Below, piece by piece: positions 1-7,385 of a stretch of 45,289 nt of DNA. Source of the DNA: an uncultured Clostridia bacterium (GTDB lineage: Bacteria > Bacillota > Clostridia > Peptostreptococcales > Anaerovoracaceae); contig CAMENZ010000011.1 in assembly GCA_945928865.1 (NCBI GenBank), positions 1 to 45,289 on the forward strand. The letters run 5' to 3'. Under the pieces are notes generated by a model that was not told where the DNA came from, did not search any database, and saw only the letters and a program-made list of their open reading frames with translations. Position 1 is the stretch's first letter. Each line of letters starts with the position of its first letter. Position numbers and translations under genes: made by a program.

Positions 1-67
1 AAACGTCGCTGTGAGATTCGGGGGTAGGAACTATATCAGGTGTAGCCGACAAAAATATAGAAAGTAA
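1..67 (+). other. Left edge, possible 3' end of an upstream gene
   Basis: One forward frame is open from base 2 to a TAA at 65-67 (21 codons). It could be the tail of an upstream gene, but the stretch is too short to recognise and chance is a real alternative. Nothing else is visible before the promoter at 78. Confidence 0.15.
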
Positions 68-77
68 GAAATAGGGC

Positions 78-106
78 TTGCAAAGTAATAAAATATACGA
101 TATACT
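78..106 (+). promoter_or_regulatory. Sigma-A-type promoter of the blaI/M56 operon
   Basis: TTGCAA (78-83) and TATACT (101-106) are separated by 17 bp and lie about 80 bp before the repressor start. In BlaI/MecI systems the repressor binds dyads overlapping its own promoter. A clear TACA/TGTA dyad is not obvious here, so the operator is unassigned. Confidence 0.6.
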
Positions 107-188
107 CATAATGAAAATATAAATAACAAAGAAAATAAAATGTTTTATAAGAATGCAACAAATAAAGTGAACTAGTGAGGTGGTTAAA

Positions 189-572
189 ATGGAATTATCG
201 AAGGGAGAGCTTACAGTGATGGAAACGCTGTGGGACGGAGAATGTTTAGATGAAAATGGAGAAATACAAGCATTAGAATTGTACAAACTGCTAAACGAAA
301 AGTATGGTTTTGCAAAGACTTCTTGTTATACTTTTTTCGGAAGATTGCTTGAAAAAGGAGCAATTACAAGACGTTATCCCAAATATACTTTAAAACCGAT
401 TATTTCAAGAGAAGAAGCATTAAAGGAACAACAGGAAGAAGCTATACAAAGATTGTTTCAAGGATCAATAATCAATGTATGTAGAGCGTTTTTAAGTGAA
501 AAACAAGTAACGAAAGAAGAACTACAAGAAATGCGAGATTTAATTGACAGCTTTGATATAGAGGAAAAGTAA
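189..572 (+). CDS. BlaI/MecI/CopY-family transcriptional repressor
   Basis: A 127-residue protein with the N-terminal winged-helix layout of the BlaI/MecI family: an ELTVMETLWD-like first helix, then a recognition region containing TSCYTFFGRLLEKG, then a basic wing. The C-terminal helices (about 80-127) would form the dimerisation and cleavage region. I chose ATG 189 because AGTGAGGTGG lies 6 nt upstream; an in-frame GTG at 180 falls inside that Shine-Dalgarno sequence. It sits 4 nt before an M56 protease gene, the classical arrangement in which a membrane protease signals to inactivate the repressor. No beta-lactamase or penicillin-binding protein gene is in the window, so the regulated target is unlikely to be penicillin resistance. 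The family assignment is firm; the inducer is unknown. Confidence 0.85.
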   Translation: MELSKGELTVMETLWDGECLDENGEIQALELYKLLNEKYGFAKTSCYTFFGRLLEKGAITRRYPKYTLKPIISREEALKEQQEEAIQRLFQGSIINVCRAFLSEKQVTKEELQEMRDLIDSFDIEEK

Positions 573-576
573 TGGG

Positions 577-1956
577 ATGATAGAATTAGTTGCAGTTTCA
601 GCATTAGAAAGAAGCATTAAAAGTATTTTTATAATTGCTTTCATATTGTTAGTTAGAAGAAAACTAAATGTCAAAAGTATAAAATGGGCAAATATGATTT
701 TATGGTCAATACTTTTTATCTATTTGATTTTTCCATATTCAATTTTGGTAGAAATTGCAAGTCCGAGTCGGTATGGGATATTACAATATATTTTAGAACC
801 TGTATTGGTAATAGATGAATATATAAGAGCATTTGTAAAAGATTTTGGATATCTTTTATCAAAAGTTAATAGAGTGTTCATTGCAAGCCTATTACTCATT
901 TATGTGATAACACAAATTATTCAGAGAAACAAGGCAATGAAAAATTCTATTTCGGTAGAAAATGATAAGAGAGTAATAGAAGCTCTTAATTTATTCAAGC
1001 TGAAAAGGAAAATAAATATACTTGTAAACGACAAGATAAAAGTTCCAATAACCTATGGAGTTATCCGACCTAAAATAATATTACAAAGTCATATATTAGA
1101 AGATGATGAATTGTTGAAATGTGTGCTAATCCATGAGCTTACACATATTAAAAAAATTGATATTGTGTTTAATCACATTAAAAATTTAATTGCTTGTGTG
1201 TATTGGTATAACATATTTATCCTTATTGCCTCAAGATATATGGAAGATGATATTGAAGTCCTTTGTGATAAATTAGTTATTCAAAGAGTTGGAGATACTG
1301 TTAATAATAGAAAAGAATATTGTATATCTATGCTGAAATTGATAGAACAAAAAGAATATACAAAGCGTGTAGTATTAAAGTTACACCCTACGAAAGAAAG
1401 GATGGTTATTATGAAAAAATGGAAAAGAACATTTTCAGGAGTGTGTGCTTTTGCATTAGTAACAGCTTTATTTTTTACAGCATTTGCTGATGTAAAAGCT
1501 GTTGAAGCTGTTGAGAAAGAACAAGTGCTTTCAAGTGAAATTTCTTCAAATGTGAAACTTAATGATAATAATAGAGTTGTAGAAATAACTGATGAAGAGT
1601 ACAACCGTTTAACACTTGGAGAAATACCGTTTAATGAATTAAGAGTTGCTGATGTAGATAGCAAAGTAACATTAGATGGTTTAGAACATAAGTCTTATAA
1701 ATTTAATATGGAATCTTGGACTGAACCGAATCATGACGGATTTTCTGTTAAGATGAGTGAAATGTCATGCAAAGGTGGATTGAATTATGCGTTAATTATA
1801 AAAGAAAATGGAAATGAAATTTATAATGCAAATTTTAATAAAGCAACTACATTGACTGTTAAAGCATATTATAATAGTAGATATGAGGTTATAGTGAATA
1901 ACCTATCAACAAATACACTGACGTATAGAGTAAAAATAAATAGCTATATAAGATAA
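577..1956 (+). CDS. M56-family (BlaR1-like) membrane zinc metalloprotease
   Basis: A 459-residue multi-pass protein. Hydrophobic segments lie near residues 13-28, 37-58, 100-115 and 203-220. The zinc motif HELTH is at residues 186-190 in the cytoplasmic loop, followed by an ExxCD motif that could give the third ligand. A last membrane segment (about 288-306) leads to an extracellular tail of about 140 residues. In BlaR1/MecR1 that tail is a penicillin-binding sensor with an SxxK serine. Here it is shorter, looks beta-rich and shows no such motif, so it probably senses something else. The gene follows the BlaI-like repressor by 4 nt and is presumably co-transcribed with it. Inference: ligand binding outside activates the protease and leads to loss of the repressor. 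Confidence 0.85.
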   Translation: MIELVAVSALERSIKSIFIIAFILLVRRKLNVKSIKWANMILWSILFIYLIFPYSILVEIASPSRYGILQYILEPVLVIDEYIRAFVKDFGYLLSKVNRVFIASLLLIYVITQIIQRNKAMKNSISVENDKRVIEALNLFKLKRKINILVNDKIKVPITYGVIRPKIILQSHILEDDELLKCVLIHELTHIKKIDIVFNHIKNLIACVYWYNIFILIASRYMEDDIEVLCDKLVIQRVGDTVNNRKEYCISMLKLIEQKEYTKRVVLKLHPTKERMVIMKKWKRTFSGVCAFALVTALFFTAFADVKAVEAVEKEQVLSSEISSNVKLNDNNRVVEITDEEYNRLTLGEIPFNELRVADVDSKVTLDGLEHKSYKFNMESWTEPNHDGFSVKMSEMSCKGGLNYALIIKENGNEIYNANFNKATTLTVKAYYNSRYEVIVNNLSTNTLTYRVKINSYIR

Positions 1957-2000
1957 AGATGTTGTAATTTTATCCTTTGGGAGAAAGGAGGGAAAGAGCG

Positions 2001-2054
2001 ATGAAATATATGAATCCTCAGAGGTATAAGAACGGCGATGGGTTTTGCTTATGA
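2001..2054 (+). CDS. Small ORF (17 aa) with strong RBS, first of two coupled mini-ORFs
   Basis: GAAAGGAGGG lies just upstream of ATG 2001, a better ribosome site than most genes in the window have. The 17-residue product starts MKYMNPQRYK and is not recognised. Its TGA overlaps the ATG of the next mini-ORF (ATGA at 2051-2054). It could be a leader peptide that sets translation of the downstream protease, a peptide product, or the head of a decayed gene. Confidence 0.35.
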   Translation: MKYMNPQRYKNGDGFCL

Positions 2055-2113
2055 GTATATTTAAAAATGAGAGGGCAGATATAAAACAACAGAAAGTGAG
2101 GTTAATATTATGA
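2051..2113 (+). CDS. Small ORF (20 aa) coupled to the protease gene
   Basis: ATG 2051 overlaps the stop of the 17-residue ORF. Its own TGA (2111-2113) overlaps the ATG of the cysteine protease at 2110. The product (MSIFKNERAD...) is unrecognised and basic. Two consecutive ATGA overlaps suggest ribosomes re-initiate through to the protease. A decayed, frameshifted longer gene is the main alternative. Confidence 0.3.
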   Translation: MSIFKNERADIKQQKVRLIL

Positions 2114-3210
2114 AAAAAGTGCTGTCGATATTATTAGTTTTGGCAATTACTCTAGTGGTGTCTGTACCTGTGTTTGCTGATCAGAATTCTATTGATGGAA
2201 TAAGGAGTTTAGAAACTCAGGCAGAATTAGTTGAATATGCAACAAATATATTTCCGAAACATTTACATGCATTAGTTGAGAGCGGGGATTTGAACGGCTC
2301 TGTAGAAGAGTATTCTTTTGGAGAACCTTTTACAGTATTTAATGTCGAGGAAAATACAAATTCAAGTTGTTTTCCAGTGTTACAAAATGAAAATATAGTT
2401 GCTATACTTGAAATTTCAGAAAACCAGGGCGAATATAATTCTTCCTTATCAGTTTCTTTTGCTAGAGAGTTGGAAGGTATTTTTGATAGTAACATGATGA
2501 GAAGTTTTGTATTATTAACGGATGGTGTTCATTTACAGGCTTTTGATGGAGAGAATTCTGTTGAAATTTTCAAATTGTATGATGATGGAAATGAAGTTGG
2601 AGAATTATCTTCTAGTTTTACTTTGTCATTATCATCATTGTCTAAGATTTCATCGCAGAGTGATTTGAAAACGGAGTTAAGAGCAAATGATTTTTTGTAT
2701 AGTAGCCCACATCCAACTGCAATTGATGGTCCAACATCATATAAAACACTGGGAGTTCAAGGTGTTTCTCAAGGGAATCATCCTTGGTGCTGGGCAGCAA
2801 CTTGTGCTGCAATGATTAACTATTTAAAGGGAAAATCTCTTTCAGCATCGGATGTTGCTAATTATGTATTTCCAGATAATCCTGAACAAGGTGCGACTTG
2901 GAGTGGTATAAAAAAAGCATACAATCATTGGGGACTATATCCTTCACAAACTGGCGTGATTAACTTTGCTGAAGTGAAAAGTGGTATTAACTCTTATAAG
3001 CCGATGCATTTAGGATTGAAAGGGCACTCAGTTGGGCTAATCGGATACGAAAATTGGGTTGGTTCAGTTGGAGGAAGTAATGACAGAATATTGATATTGC
3101 TAGAACCTAATGGTGGTGTTCATAAGAGTGTGAAGTTAAACTCTTCCGGTAATTTCACTTACAGCTTAGGGGGAGGAAGTAATGCATGGAAATATACAAG
3201 AAGGTTTTAG
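2110..3210 (+). CDS. Secreted papain-like (C39/C47-like) cysteine protease
   Basis: A 366-residue protein with a signal peptide (about residues 1-23, ending VPVFA). The N-terminal 190 residues look like a propeptide. The C-terminal papain-fold domain holds QGNHPWCWAA with Cys227, GHSVGLIGY with His306, and EPNGG with Asn334. That is a full Cys-His-Asn arrangement, as in staphopain-like and C39-like secreted peptidases, so it is probably an active exported protease. It is coupled by a 4-nt overlap to a mini-ORF upstream and overlaps the lipoprotein gene downstream by 25 nt. The neighbouring BlaI/M56 pair is a candidate regulator. A bacteriocin-processing role is less likely because no ABC transporter is fused or adjacent. 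Confidence 0.75.
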   Translation: MKKVLSILLVLAITLVVSVPVFADQNSIDGIRSLETQAELVEYATNIFPKHLHALVESGDLNGSVEEYSFGEPFTVFNVEENTNSSCFPVLQNENIVAILEISENQGEYNSSLSVSFARELEGIFDSNMMRSFVLLTDGVHLQAFDGENSVEIFKLYDDGNEVGELSSSFTLSLSSLSKISSQSDLKTELRANDFLYSSPHPTAIDGPTSYKTLGVQGVSQGNHPWCWAATCAAMINYLKGKSLSASDVANYVFPDNPEQGATWSGIKKAYNHWGLYPSQTGVINFAEVKSGINSYKPMHLGLKGHSVGLIGYENWVGSVGGSNDRILILLEPNGGVHKSVKLNSSGNFTYSLGGGSNAWKYTRRF

Positions 3211-3725
3211 TCATTTTGATTTGTTTTTTTACAATTCCTGTTATGTTTTTATTAGGAGGATGTAACGAAAGATCTGCATTGGAGGAGAAAATGGATATAG
3301 AATTTCCTATGAATGAAAAAGGATATCCACAAAGTAATATTGTAATGATCAACAACAAGTCTTATCCTATAGAAATTGTAGGAAATTCACACACAGACTC
3401 TAAAGTGGATTCTGAAATTCAAATTAAAATGGAGAAGAAAAGTGATATTGTTGAAGTTATTCTTCCCCAATATCTTCCTGTTAATTATTGGAGTATTGGG
3501 GAAAAAGAATATATAAATTTAATTTCATACAGTAGAACAAGTTTTCCGATAAAAGATAAACATATGATTGAAGGAATATCAGCAGAGGTACAAAGATTTA
3601 AGATTCAGGTAGCAATGGATGAAACTACAGAAATTCTGTTAAAGTGGTCAAATATAAATGAAGCGGATAAGTTATTTAAGGATAAGAAAGAGGATTATCT
3701 ACTAAAAATAGTAGTGTCTTATTAG
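3186..3725 (+). CDS. Putative lipoprotein of unknown function
   Basis: A 179-residue protein with a hydrophobic N-terminal segment and a lipobox LGGC whose Cys is residue 26, so it should be lipidated and anchored outside the membrane. The rest is hydrophilic with no motif I recognise. The gene begins inside the 3' end of the protease gene, with GGGGGAGG about 9 nt before the ATG, so the two are probably translated together. By position it may be an inhibitor, immunity or anchoring partner of the protease. That is inference from proximity only. Confidence 0.6.
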   Translation: MEIYKKVLVILICFFTIPVMFLLGGCNERSALEEKMDIEFPMNEKGYPQSNIVMINNKSYPIEIVGNSHTDSKVDSEIQIKMEKKSDIVEVILPQYLPVNYWSIGEKEYINLISYSRTSFPIKDKHMIEGISAEVQRFKIQVAMDETTEILLKWSNINEADKLFKDKKEDYLLKIVVSY

Positions 3726-3745
3726 TTAAAACTTATCTTAATTGC

Positions 3746-3786
3746 AAAAGCGATTAGAAAATAAAAATTCTAGTCGCTTTTTTGTG
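3746..3786 (+). terminator. Rho-independent terminator after the lipoprotein gene
   Basis: AAAAGCGATTAGAA pairs with TTCTAGTCGCTTTT (one G-U pair) around an 8-nt loop and is followed by a T run. It lies 20 bp after the lipoprotein stop and closes the blaI-to-lipoprotein unit. Confidence 0.8.
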
Positions 3787-3864
3787 TCTATTTTTAGGAT
3801 GTGATGAAAAATAAAAGTTGGTGTAAACATATCTTTGTATTTTAAGGAGTAATGGAGGGAGCGT

Positions 3865-3896
3865 AAAGCAAATTGCGAAAAATTGCTTTATTTTTT
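3865..3896 (+). terminator. Second hairpin with T-rich tail (terminator or transfer-related structure)
   Basis: AAAGCAA (3865-3871) pairs with TTGCTTT (3883-3889) and is followed by ATTTTTT. It lies between the terminator at 3746 and the DUF3847 gene. A terminator is the simplest reading. Because DUF3847 genes often lie near the mobilisation region of Tn1549-like elements, a remnant of an oriT hairpin is also possible. I see no nick-site consensus. Confidence 0.45.
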
Positions 3897-3985
3897 ATTG
3901 GGCTGACAAATCATATTTTACTTAGCTTATAGAGAATTTGGATGTGCTGATTTGACACTACCGAATGAAAATGGAGGAAATTACA

Positions 3986-4369
3986 ATGAAAGAATTAGAA
4001 AAAGTAATGGAACAATTAGAAAAGGAAAATAACAAAATTGAGAAGGCACAAAACAGAGAAAAGCAACTTAATCAAAAGATAAATAAACTCAAAAGAAGTG
4101 CAGAAACTCAGAGAAAAATAAGGAAAGGTGGAGTGTTTGAAGCCTTTGAAAGAGAAATTACAGGTAGGCAAGAAGATACAAATAATGATTTAATCTATGC
4201 CTTTTTAGATTATGTCCTATCAGATAACAGGAATAGAGAAAAGCTAAAGGAACTTACAGCAATTCATTTGAAAGATAGAGAAACGAATATGGGAGAAACT
4301 AAAAATCCTGATGATGAAAATGACAGCATAGACAGTCAGAAAGTAAAAAACTCAGATGAAGATATGTAG
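3986..4369 (+). CDS. DUF3847 family protein (mobile-element accessory)
   Basis: A 127-residue, highly charged protein. The first 45 residues look like a coiled coil (ELEKVMEQLEKENNKIEKAQ), followed by a basic RKIRKGG segment and an acidic C-terminus. This matches DUF3847 proteins, which in Tn1549-family conjugative elements lie just upstream of the relaxase gene. I chose ATG 3986 because GGAGGA is 6 nt upstream; in-frame ATGs at 3965 and 3971 lack such a site. No relaxase follows: the next gene is chromosomal plsC on the other strand. The element therefore appears truncated here. A second DUF3847-like gene starts at the right edge of the window. Confidence 0.65.
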   Translation: MKELEKVMEQLEKENNKIEKAQNREKQLNQKINKLKRSAETQRKIRKGGVFEAFEREITGRQEDTNNDLIYAFLDYVLSDNRNREKLKELTAIHLKDRETNMGETKNPDDENDSIDSQKVKNSDEDM

Positions 4370-4480
4370 GGACGATATATATTGTTAAAAGCAAGAAAAG
4401 AGATTAATTTAGATTAAGTTAAACTAAAAATCAAAGATAGAAATATCATAAAATAGCAAATCTCTAAATTTCAATTATAT

Positions 4481-4535
4481 AAAAAGAAACTACCGCAGGG
4501 TATCTGATTAAGGTACCTATAGGTGGTTTCTTTTT
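4481..4535. terminator. Bidirectional terminator between DUF3847 and plsC
   Basis: AAAAAGAAACTACC (4481-4494) pairs with GGTGGTTTCTTTTT (4522-4535). An inner GGGTA/TACCT pairing extends the stem. The A tract before it and the T tract after it allow termination from both convergent genes. Confidence 0.75.
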
Positions 4536-4604
4536 ATGTTTAAAATATTTATAAAGAAAATATAAATCAAAAGATTTTACAAAATAGTAAAATTACCATA
4601 CACC

Positions 4605-5342
4605 CTACAGCATTTGCAAGCTGTTTAGTCCTTCTCTGATTATGCCCTCAACCTTTAATGGCAATTCGGCAAGCTCTTGTCTGGAGAGAGTGGAAGTATC
4701 GATTGGCTCGTGAATTAGCATATTTATTTTAGTATGCTTTGTTAAAGCACCATTTTCTTCAAATGCCTTATAGCCCCCATCAAGGGTAACAGGGACTATA
4801 GTAGCCCCAGCCTTAGTAGCCAGCTTTAAAGCACCTGGCTTAAAGTGTGCCATTTCTCTTTTTTGACTTCTGGTTCCCTCTGGGAAAATCACTAGGGAGA
4901 AACCTTGCTTCATATACTCAACTCCTTGGTTTATGGTATCTAGTGAGGAGCGAACATCCCCTCTGTCTATAAAAAGTCCACGAATTCTATCGACCCATCC
5001 GTTTAAAACCGGAACTTTTTTCAAATCGGATTTTGCTATAAAGCCCACTTGATGAGGCACTGCATATAAAAACGCAAAGATATCCCCGTAGGACTGGTGA
5101 TTTGCAACATATACTACAGGTCCTGAATCAGGCAGGTTTTCAGCATTTATAATATTCATTTGAACTTCTAATTTTTCCAAAATCCCCTCAGCCCAGGCTT
5201 TTGTAGCAGCGGTGATATGTTTCTTTTCGTCCTCAAAATCTCCGGAGGCACGGGCGTTATCTATGGGTTTAATATATTTTTTCATAGCAAACAGGCTTTT
5301 TGCAACTAAGTTTATACCTGCCATATTATTGAATAAATTCAT
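4605..5342 (-). CDS. plsC: 1-acyl-sn-glycerol-3-phosphate acyltransferase (PlsC family)
   Basis: A 245-residue enzyme that adds the second acyl chain to lysophosphatidic acid to make phosphatidic acid at the inner membrane face. The catalytic HX4D motif is NHQSYGD (His82, Asp87). The acyl-acceptor motif FPEGTRS is at residues 153-159, and the IRGLFIDRGD block between them is typical of the family. The length is normal for bacterial PlsC. The gene is preceded by an AGGAGGAAATT ribosome site on the minus strand and is transcribed alone, convergent with the accessory arm and divergent from the PAP2 phosphatase. That phosphatase may act on the product of this enzyme. Confidence 0.9.
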   Translation of the reverse strand: MNLFNNMAGINLVAKSLFAMKKYIKPIDNARASGDFEDEKKHITAATKAWAEGILEKLEVQMNIINAENLPDSGPVVYVANHQSYGDIFAFLYAVPHQVGFIAKSDLKKVPVLNGWVDRIRGLFIDRGDVRSSLDTINQGVEYMKQGFSLVIFPEGTRSQKREMAHFKPGALKLATKAGATIVPVTLDGGYKAFEENGALTKHTKINMLIHEPIDTSTLSRQELAELPLKVEGIIREGLNSLQML

Positions 5343-5424
5343 TGGAATTTCCTCCTAATTAAAAATGAAATGATTTCTCTCCTATGATAACACAAAAGGC
5401 ATATAAATTTCTAGTAAAATCGTG

Positions 5425-5430
5425 TATAAT
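5425..5430 (+). promoter_or_regulatory. Probable -10 element for the PAP2 phosphatase gene
   Basis: TATAAT lies 43 bp before the chosen start at 5473. No good -35 hexamer stands at the usual distance, so this is a weak call. Confidence 0.35.
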
Positions 5431-5472
5431 GTTCTAATAATGGGTAATTATAGAAAAAAAGGAGTGATATTT

Positions 5473-6126
5473 ATGGGAAAAGATTTAGGGAATAATTTAA
5501 ATAGAGAAAATAATAAGTTTTTTTTATGGTCAGGCATAGGTTTGCTGATTTTGGCGGCTATAATGACAGCGATAGTTGGCGGGATGTACGGGGGAGAACC
5601 CTTAAATATTGATATTCGTTTGCAAAGTTTTTTCTTTAGCTTAAGAGGGACATTTAGCAATCCTATTGGCATTTTTATTACTCATCTTTCGGACACTTGG
5701 TTCATAGTAGGGTTTCTTTTCTTACTGGTTTTATTACCTAATAGAAAGCAGTATGGGTTTCCTGTTTTGATAGCAGAGGTATTAGGACTGGCAATATATA
5801 AGCCTTTAAAGCATATCATAATGAGAGCTAGACCGGACAAGGCGTTGCATTTAGTGAGTCAGGGCGGATTTTCTTTTCCTAGTGGACATTCTGTAACTTC
5901 TGTAATAGTTTATGGCCTGTTGTTTTATTTAGTGGGAAGATATGTGAAAAATAAAAAGCTTAAATTAGGCTTGCAGAGTGTCTTAGCATTTTTAGTTAGC
6001 ACCATAGGTCTCAGCCGAATTTTCGTAGGAGTCCATTGGCCTACGGATGTATTGACAGGCTGGTTCATAGGCGGCGGAATTTTATTGCTTTCCATCTATG
6101 TGTTAAGAATTAAATTCGAAAAATAA
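5473..6126 (+). CDS. PAP2-family membrane phosphatase
   Basis: A 217-residue polytopic protein with all three motifs of the type 2 phosphatidic acid phosphatase superfamily: KX6RP (Lys113 to Arg120-Pro121), PSGH (136-139) and SRX5HX3D (Ser181-Arg182, His188, Asp192). Likely substrates are phosphatidic acid, diacylglycerol pyrophosphate or undecaprenyl pyrophosphate, with the active site facing outward. I chose ATG 5473 because AAAGGAG lies about 10 nt upstream; an in-frame ATG at 5422 has no ribosome site and would add 17 hydrophilic residues. It is divergent from plsC, suggesting a lipid role, but the substrate cannot be read from sequence. Confidence 0.88.
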   Translation: MGKDLGNNLNRENNKFFLWSGIGLLILAAIMTAIVGGMYGGEPLNIDIRLQSFFFSLRGTFSNPIGIFITHLSDTWFIVGFLFLLVLLPNRKQYGFPVLIAEVLGLAIYKPLKHIIMRARPDKALHLVSQGGFSFPSGHSVTSVIVYGLLFYLVGRYVKNKKLKLGLQSVLAFLVSTIGLSRIFVGVHWPTDVLTGWFIGGGILLLSIYVLRIKFEK

Positions 6127-6183
6127 AAAAATCCGAAATGGGAATAAATTTATAAAATATTATAAATAAATTCCCGATTCGGA
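6124..6183 (-). terminator. Terminator of the nucleotidyltransferase gene
   Basis: A long imperfect inverted repeat (6132-6183) with TCCGAAATGGGAAT pairing to ATTCCCGATTCGGA, extended by an AT stem. The A run at 6124-6130 is a T run on the minus strand, so it best terminates the minus-strand gene. The stem could also stop the convergent PAP2 transcript. Confidence 0.7.
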
Positions 6184-6209
6184 AAACTTAAGTATTTTTG
6201 ACTTTTTAT

Positions 6210-7163
6210 TTACCCCCACAAAATCTCTGGATAAAGTCCATTATCTTTCATAGATTGTAGTGCAGAAACAACATCTTCAAGATCCTCTTTATAAGTGACC
6301 CCATACCAACGGTCAGGCGTTTTTAGCACCTTAACTTCAGCTTTTCCTTTTTCAATCAAGTCACTTACTATAGAAGGTAGGTAATACTCACCCTTCATAG
6401 GGTTTTCTGTTAAAATTTTGGAAAGAGCTTCGGAAAAACCGGCCCAACCTTCTTCCATAAAGGACTTAGTAAAGCCCCAGAAATTCATAGAAACAGGGGT
6501 TCCTTCAGGGATTAAATTGTCCTTTGCACTTTCGTCTTCAAACAAAATCCCCTCCTCAAACCTTTTGATTTTAGTCCTTTCAGTAACTCTTTCCAAAATC
6601 CCTTTAGAAGATACTTCACATACTCCTCTGGATACAAAACCTTTATCTGTGAGGGTATTTTCTATAGGATAAGCTACCATGGAATAAGAATACTTTTCTT
6701 TATCCTCAGCACTAGCTAAAAAATCATACATTAGTTGGAATGCGATAGCTCCATAAAAATCATCGGAATTTATTACAGCGAAAGGTCCATCAACTAAATG
6801 TCTACAGGAAAGGGTTGCGTGTCCTGTTCCTAAAGGCTTTTCTCTATCCTCAGGAATGTCAAAGCCCTCCGGTAAATCCCTTAAATCTTGGAAGGCAAAT
6901 TCTATATCCATAAATTTACCTGCCTTATTTTTTATAAGTTTTTTGAAATCTTCTTCATTTTCTTTTTTTATAATGATTATGGCCTTTCTAAAGCCTGCCA
7001 TAAAAGCGTCATATAGGGAAAAGTCTAAAATCATTTCATCTTTTCCACTTACAGGAGTCATTTGTTTAAGACCTCCGAAACGAGAGCCCATTCCGGCTGC
7101 CATTATGACCAATACAGGCTCATTTTTGTTTTCTAAATTCGTATCTATATTTTCTTTTAACAT
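6210..7163 (-). CDS. Sugar-phosphate nucleotidyltransferase family protein
   Basis: A 317-residue cytoplasmic protein with the Rossmann-type nucleotidyltransferase fold. The nucleotide-binding loop is AAGMGSRFGG (22-31) followed by Lys33; GTGHA is at 112-116; the metal-binding NSDDFYG is at 132-138. These features fit enzymes that join an NTP to a sugar 1-phosphate, such as UTP-glucose-1-phosphate uridylyltransferase relatives. The protein is close to but not clearly GalU, and the sugar is unknown. The ribosome site AAAAGGAGAG precedes ATG 7163. It is monocistronic, ends at a strong hairpin, and has no sugar-pathway neighbours to sharpen the call. Confidence 0.8.
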   Translation of the reverse strand: MLKENIDTNLENKNEPVLVIMAAGMGSRFGGLKQMTPVSGKDEMILDFSLYDAFMAGFRKAIIIIKKENEEDFKKLIKNKAGKFMDIEFAFQDLRDLPEGFDIPEDREKPLGTGHATLSCRHLVDGPFAVINSDDFYGAIAFQLMYDFLASAEDKEKYSYSMVAYPIENTLTDKGFVSRGVCEVSSKGILERVTERTKIKRFEEGILFEDESAKDNLIPEGTPVSMNFWGFTKSFMEEGWAGFSEALSKILTENPMKGEYYLPSIVSDLIEKGKAEVKVLKTPDRWYGVTYKEDLEDVVSALQSMKDNGLYPEILWG

Positions 7164-7304
7164 ATTTTCTCTCCTTTTGGTTTAGAAAAATCTAAAATCC
7201 GTATTTTAACTGTTTATATATACCATATTAAAGGAAATGTGGTGGTATGGCAACAGAAAATGTGATAAAATTAATAAAGATATAACAAAAGTTTTAAGAT
7301 TAGA

Positions 7305-7329
7305 TTTTGTGGGAACTAAAGTCACAAAA
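7305..7329. repeat. Inverted repeat upstream of the DUF2148 gene
   Basis: TTTTGTG (7305-7311) and CACAAAA (7323-7329) form a perfect 7-bp dyad with further ACT/AGT pairing inside. It lies 57 bp before ATG 7386. It could be an operator of a redox or CRP-like regulator, or a small hairpin in the leader. No T run follows, so a terminator is unlikely. Confidence 0.35.
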
Positions 7330-7385
7330 TATGACGGTTAAAGTTTAAATTATTACGAATGGCTTTATTGTATGGAGGAAGTAAA

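Larger units (their letters stand above)
1..4600 (+). mobile_element. Left accessory arm, probable remnant of a Tn1549-like element with cargo
   Basis: All genes are on the plus strand and more AT-rich than the chromosomal block. The arm ends with a DUF3847 gene but has no relaxase, integrase or conjugation gene inside the window. The right boundary lies between 4370 and 4600, where a bidirectional hairpin separates it from plsC. No attachment repeat could be identified, so the boundary is approximate. Confidence 0.45.
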
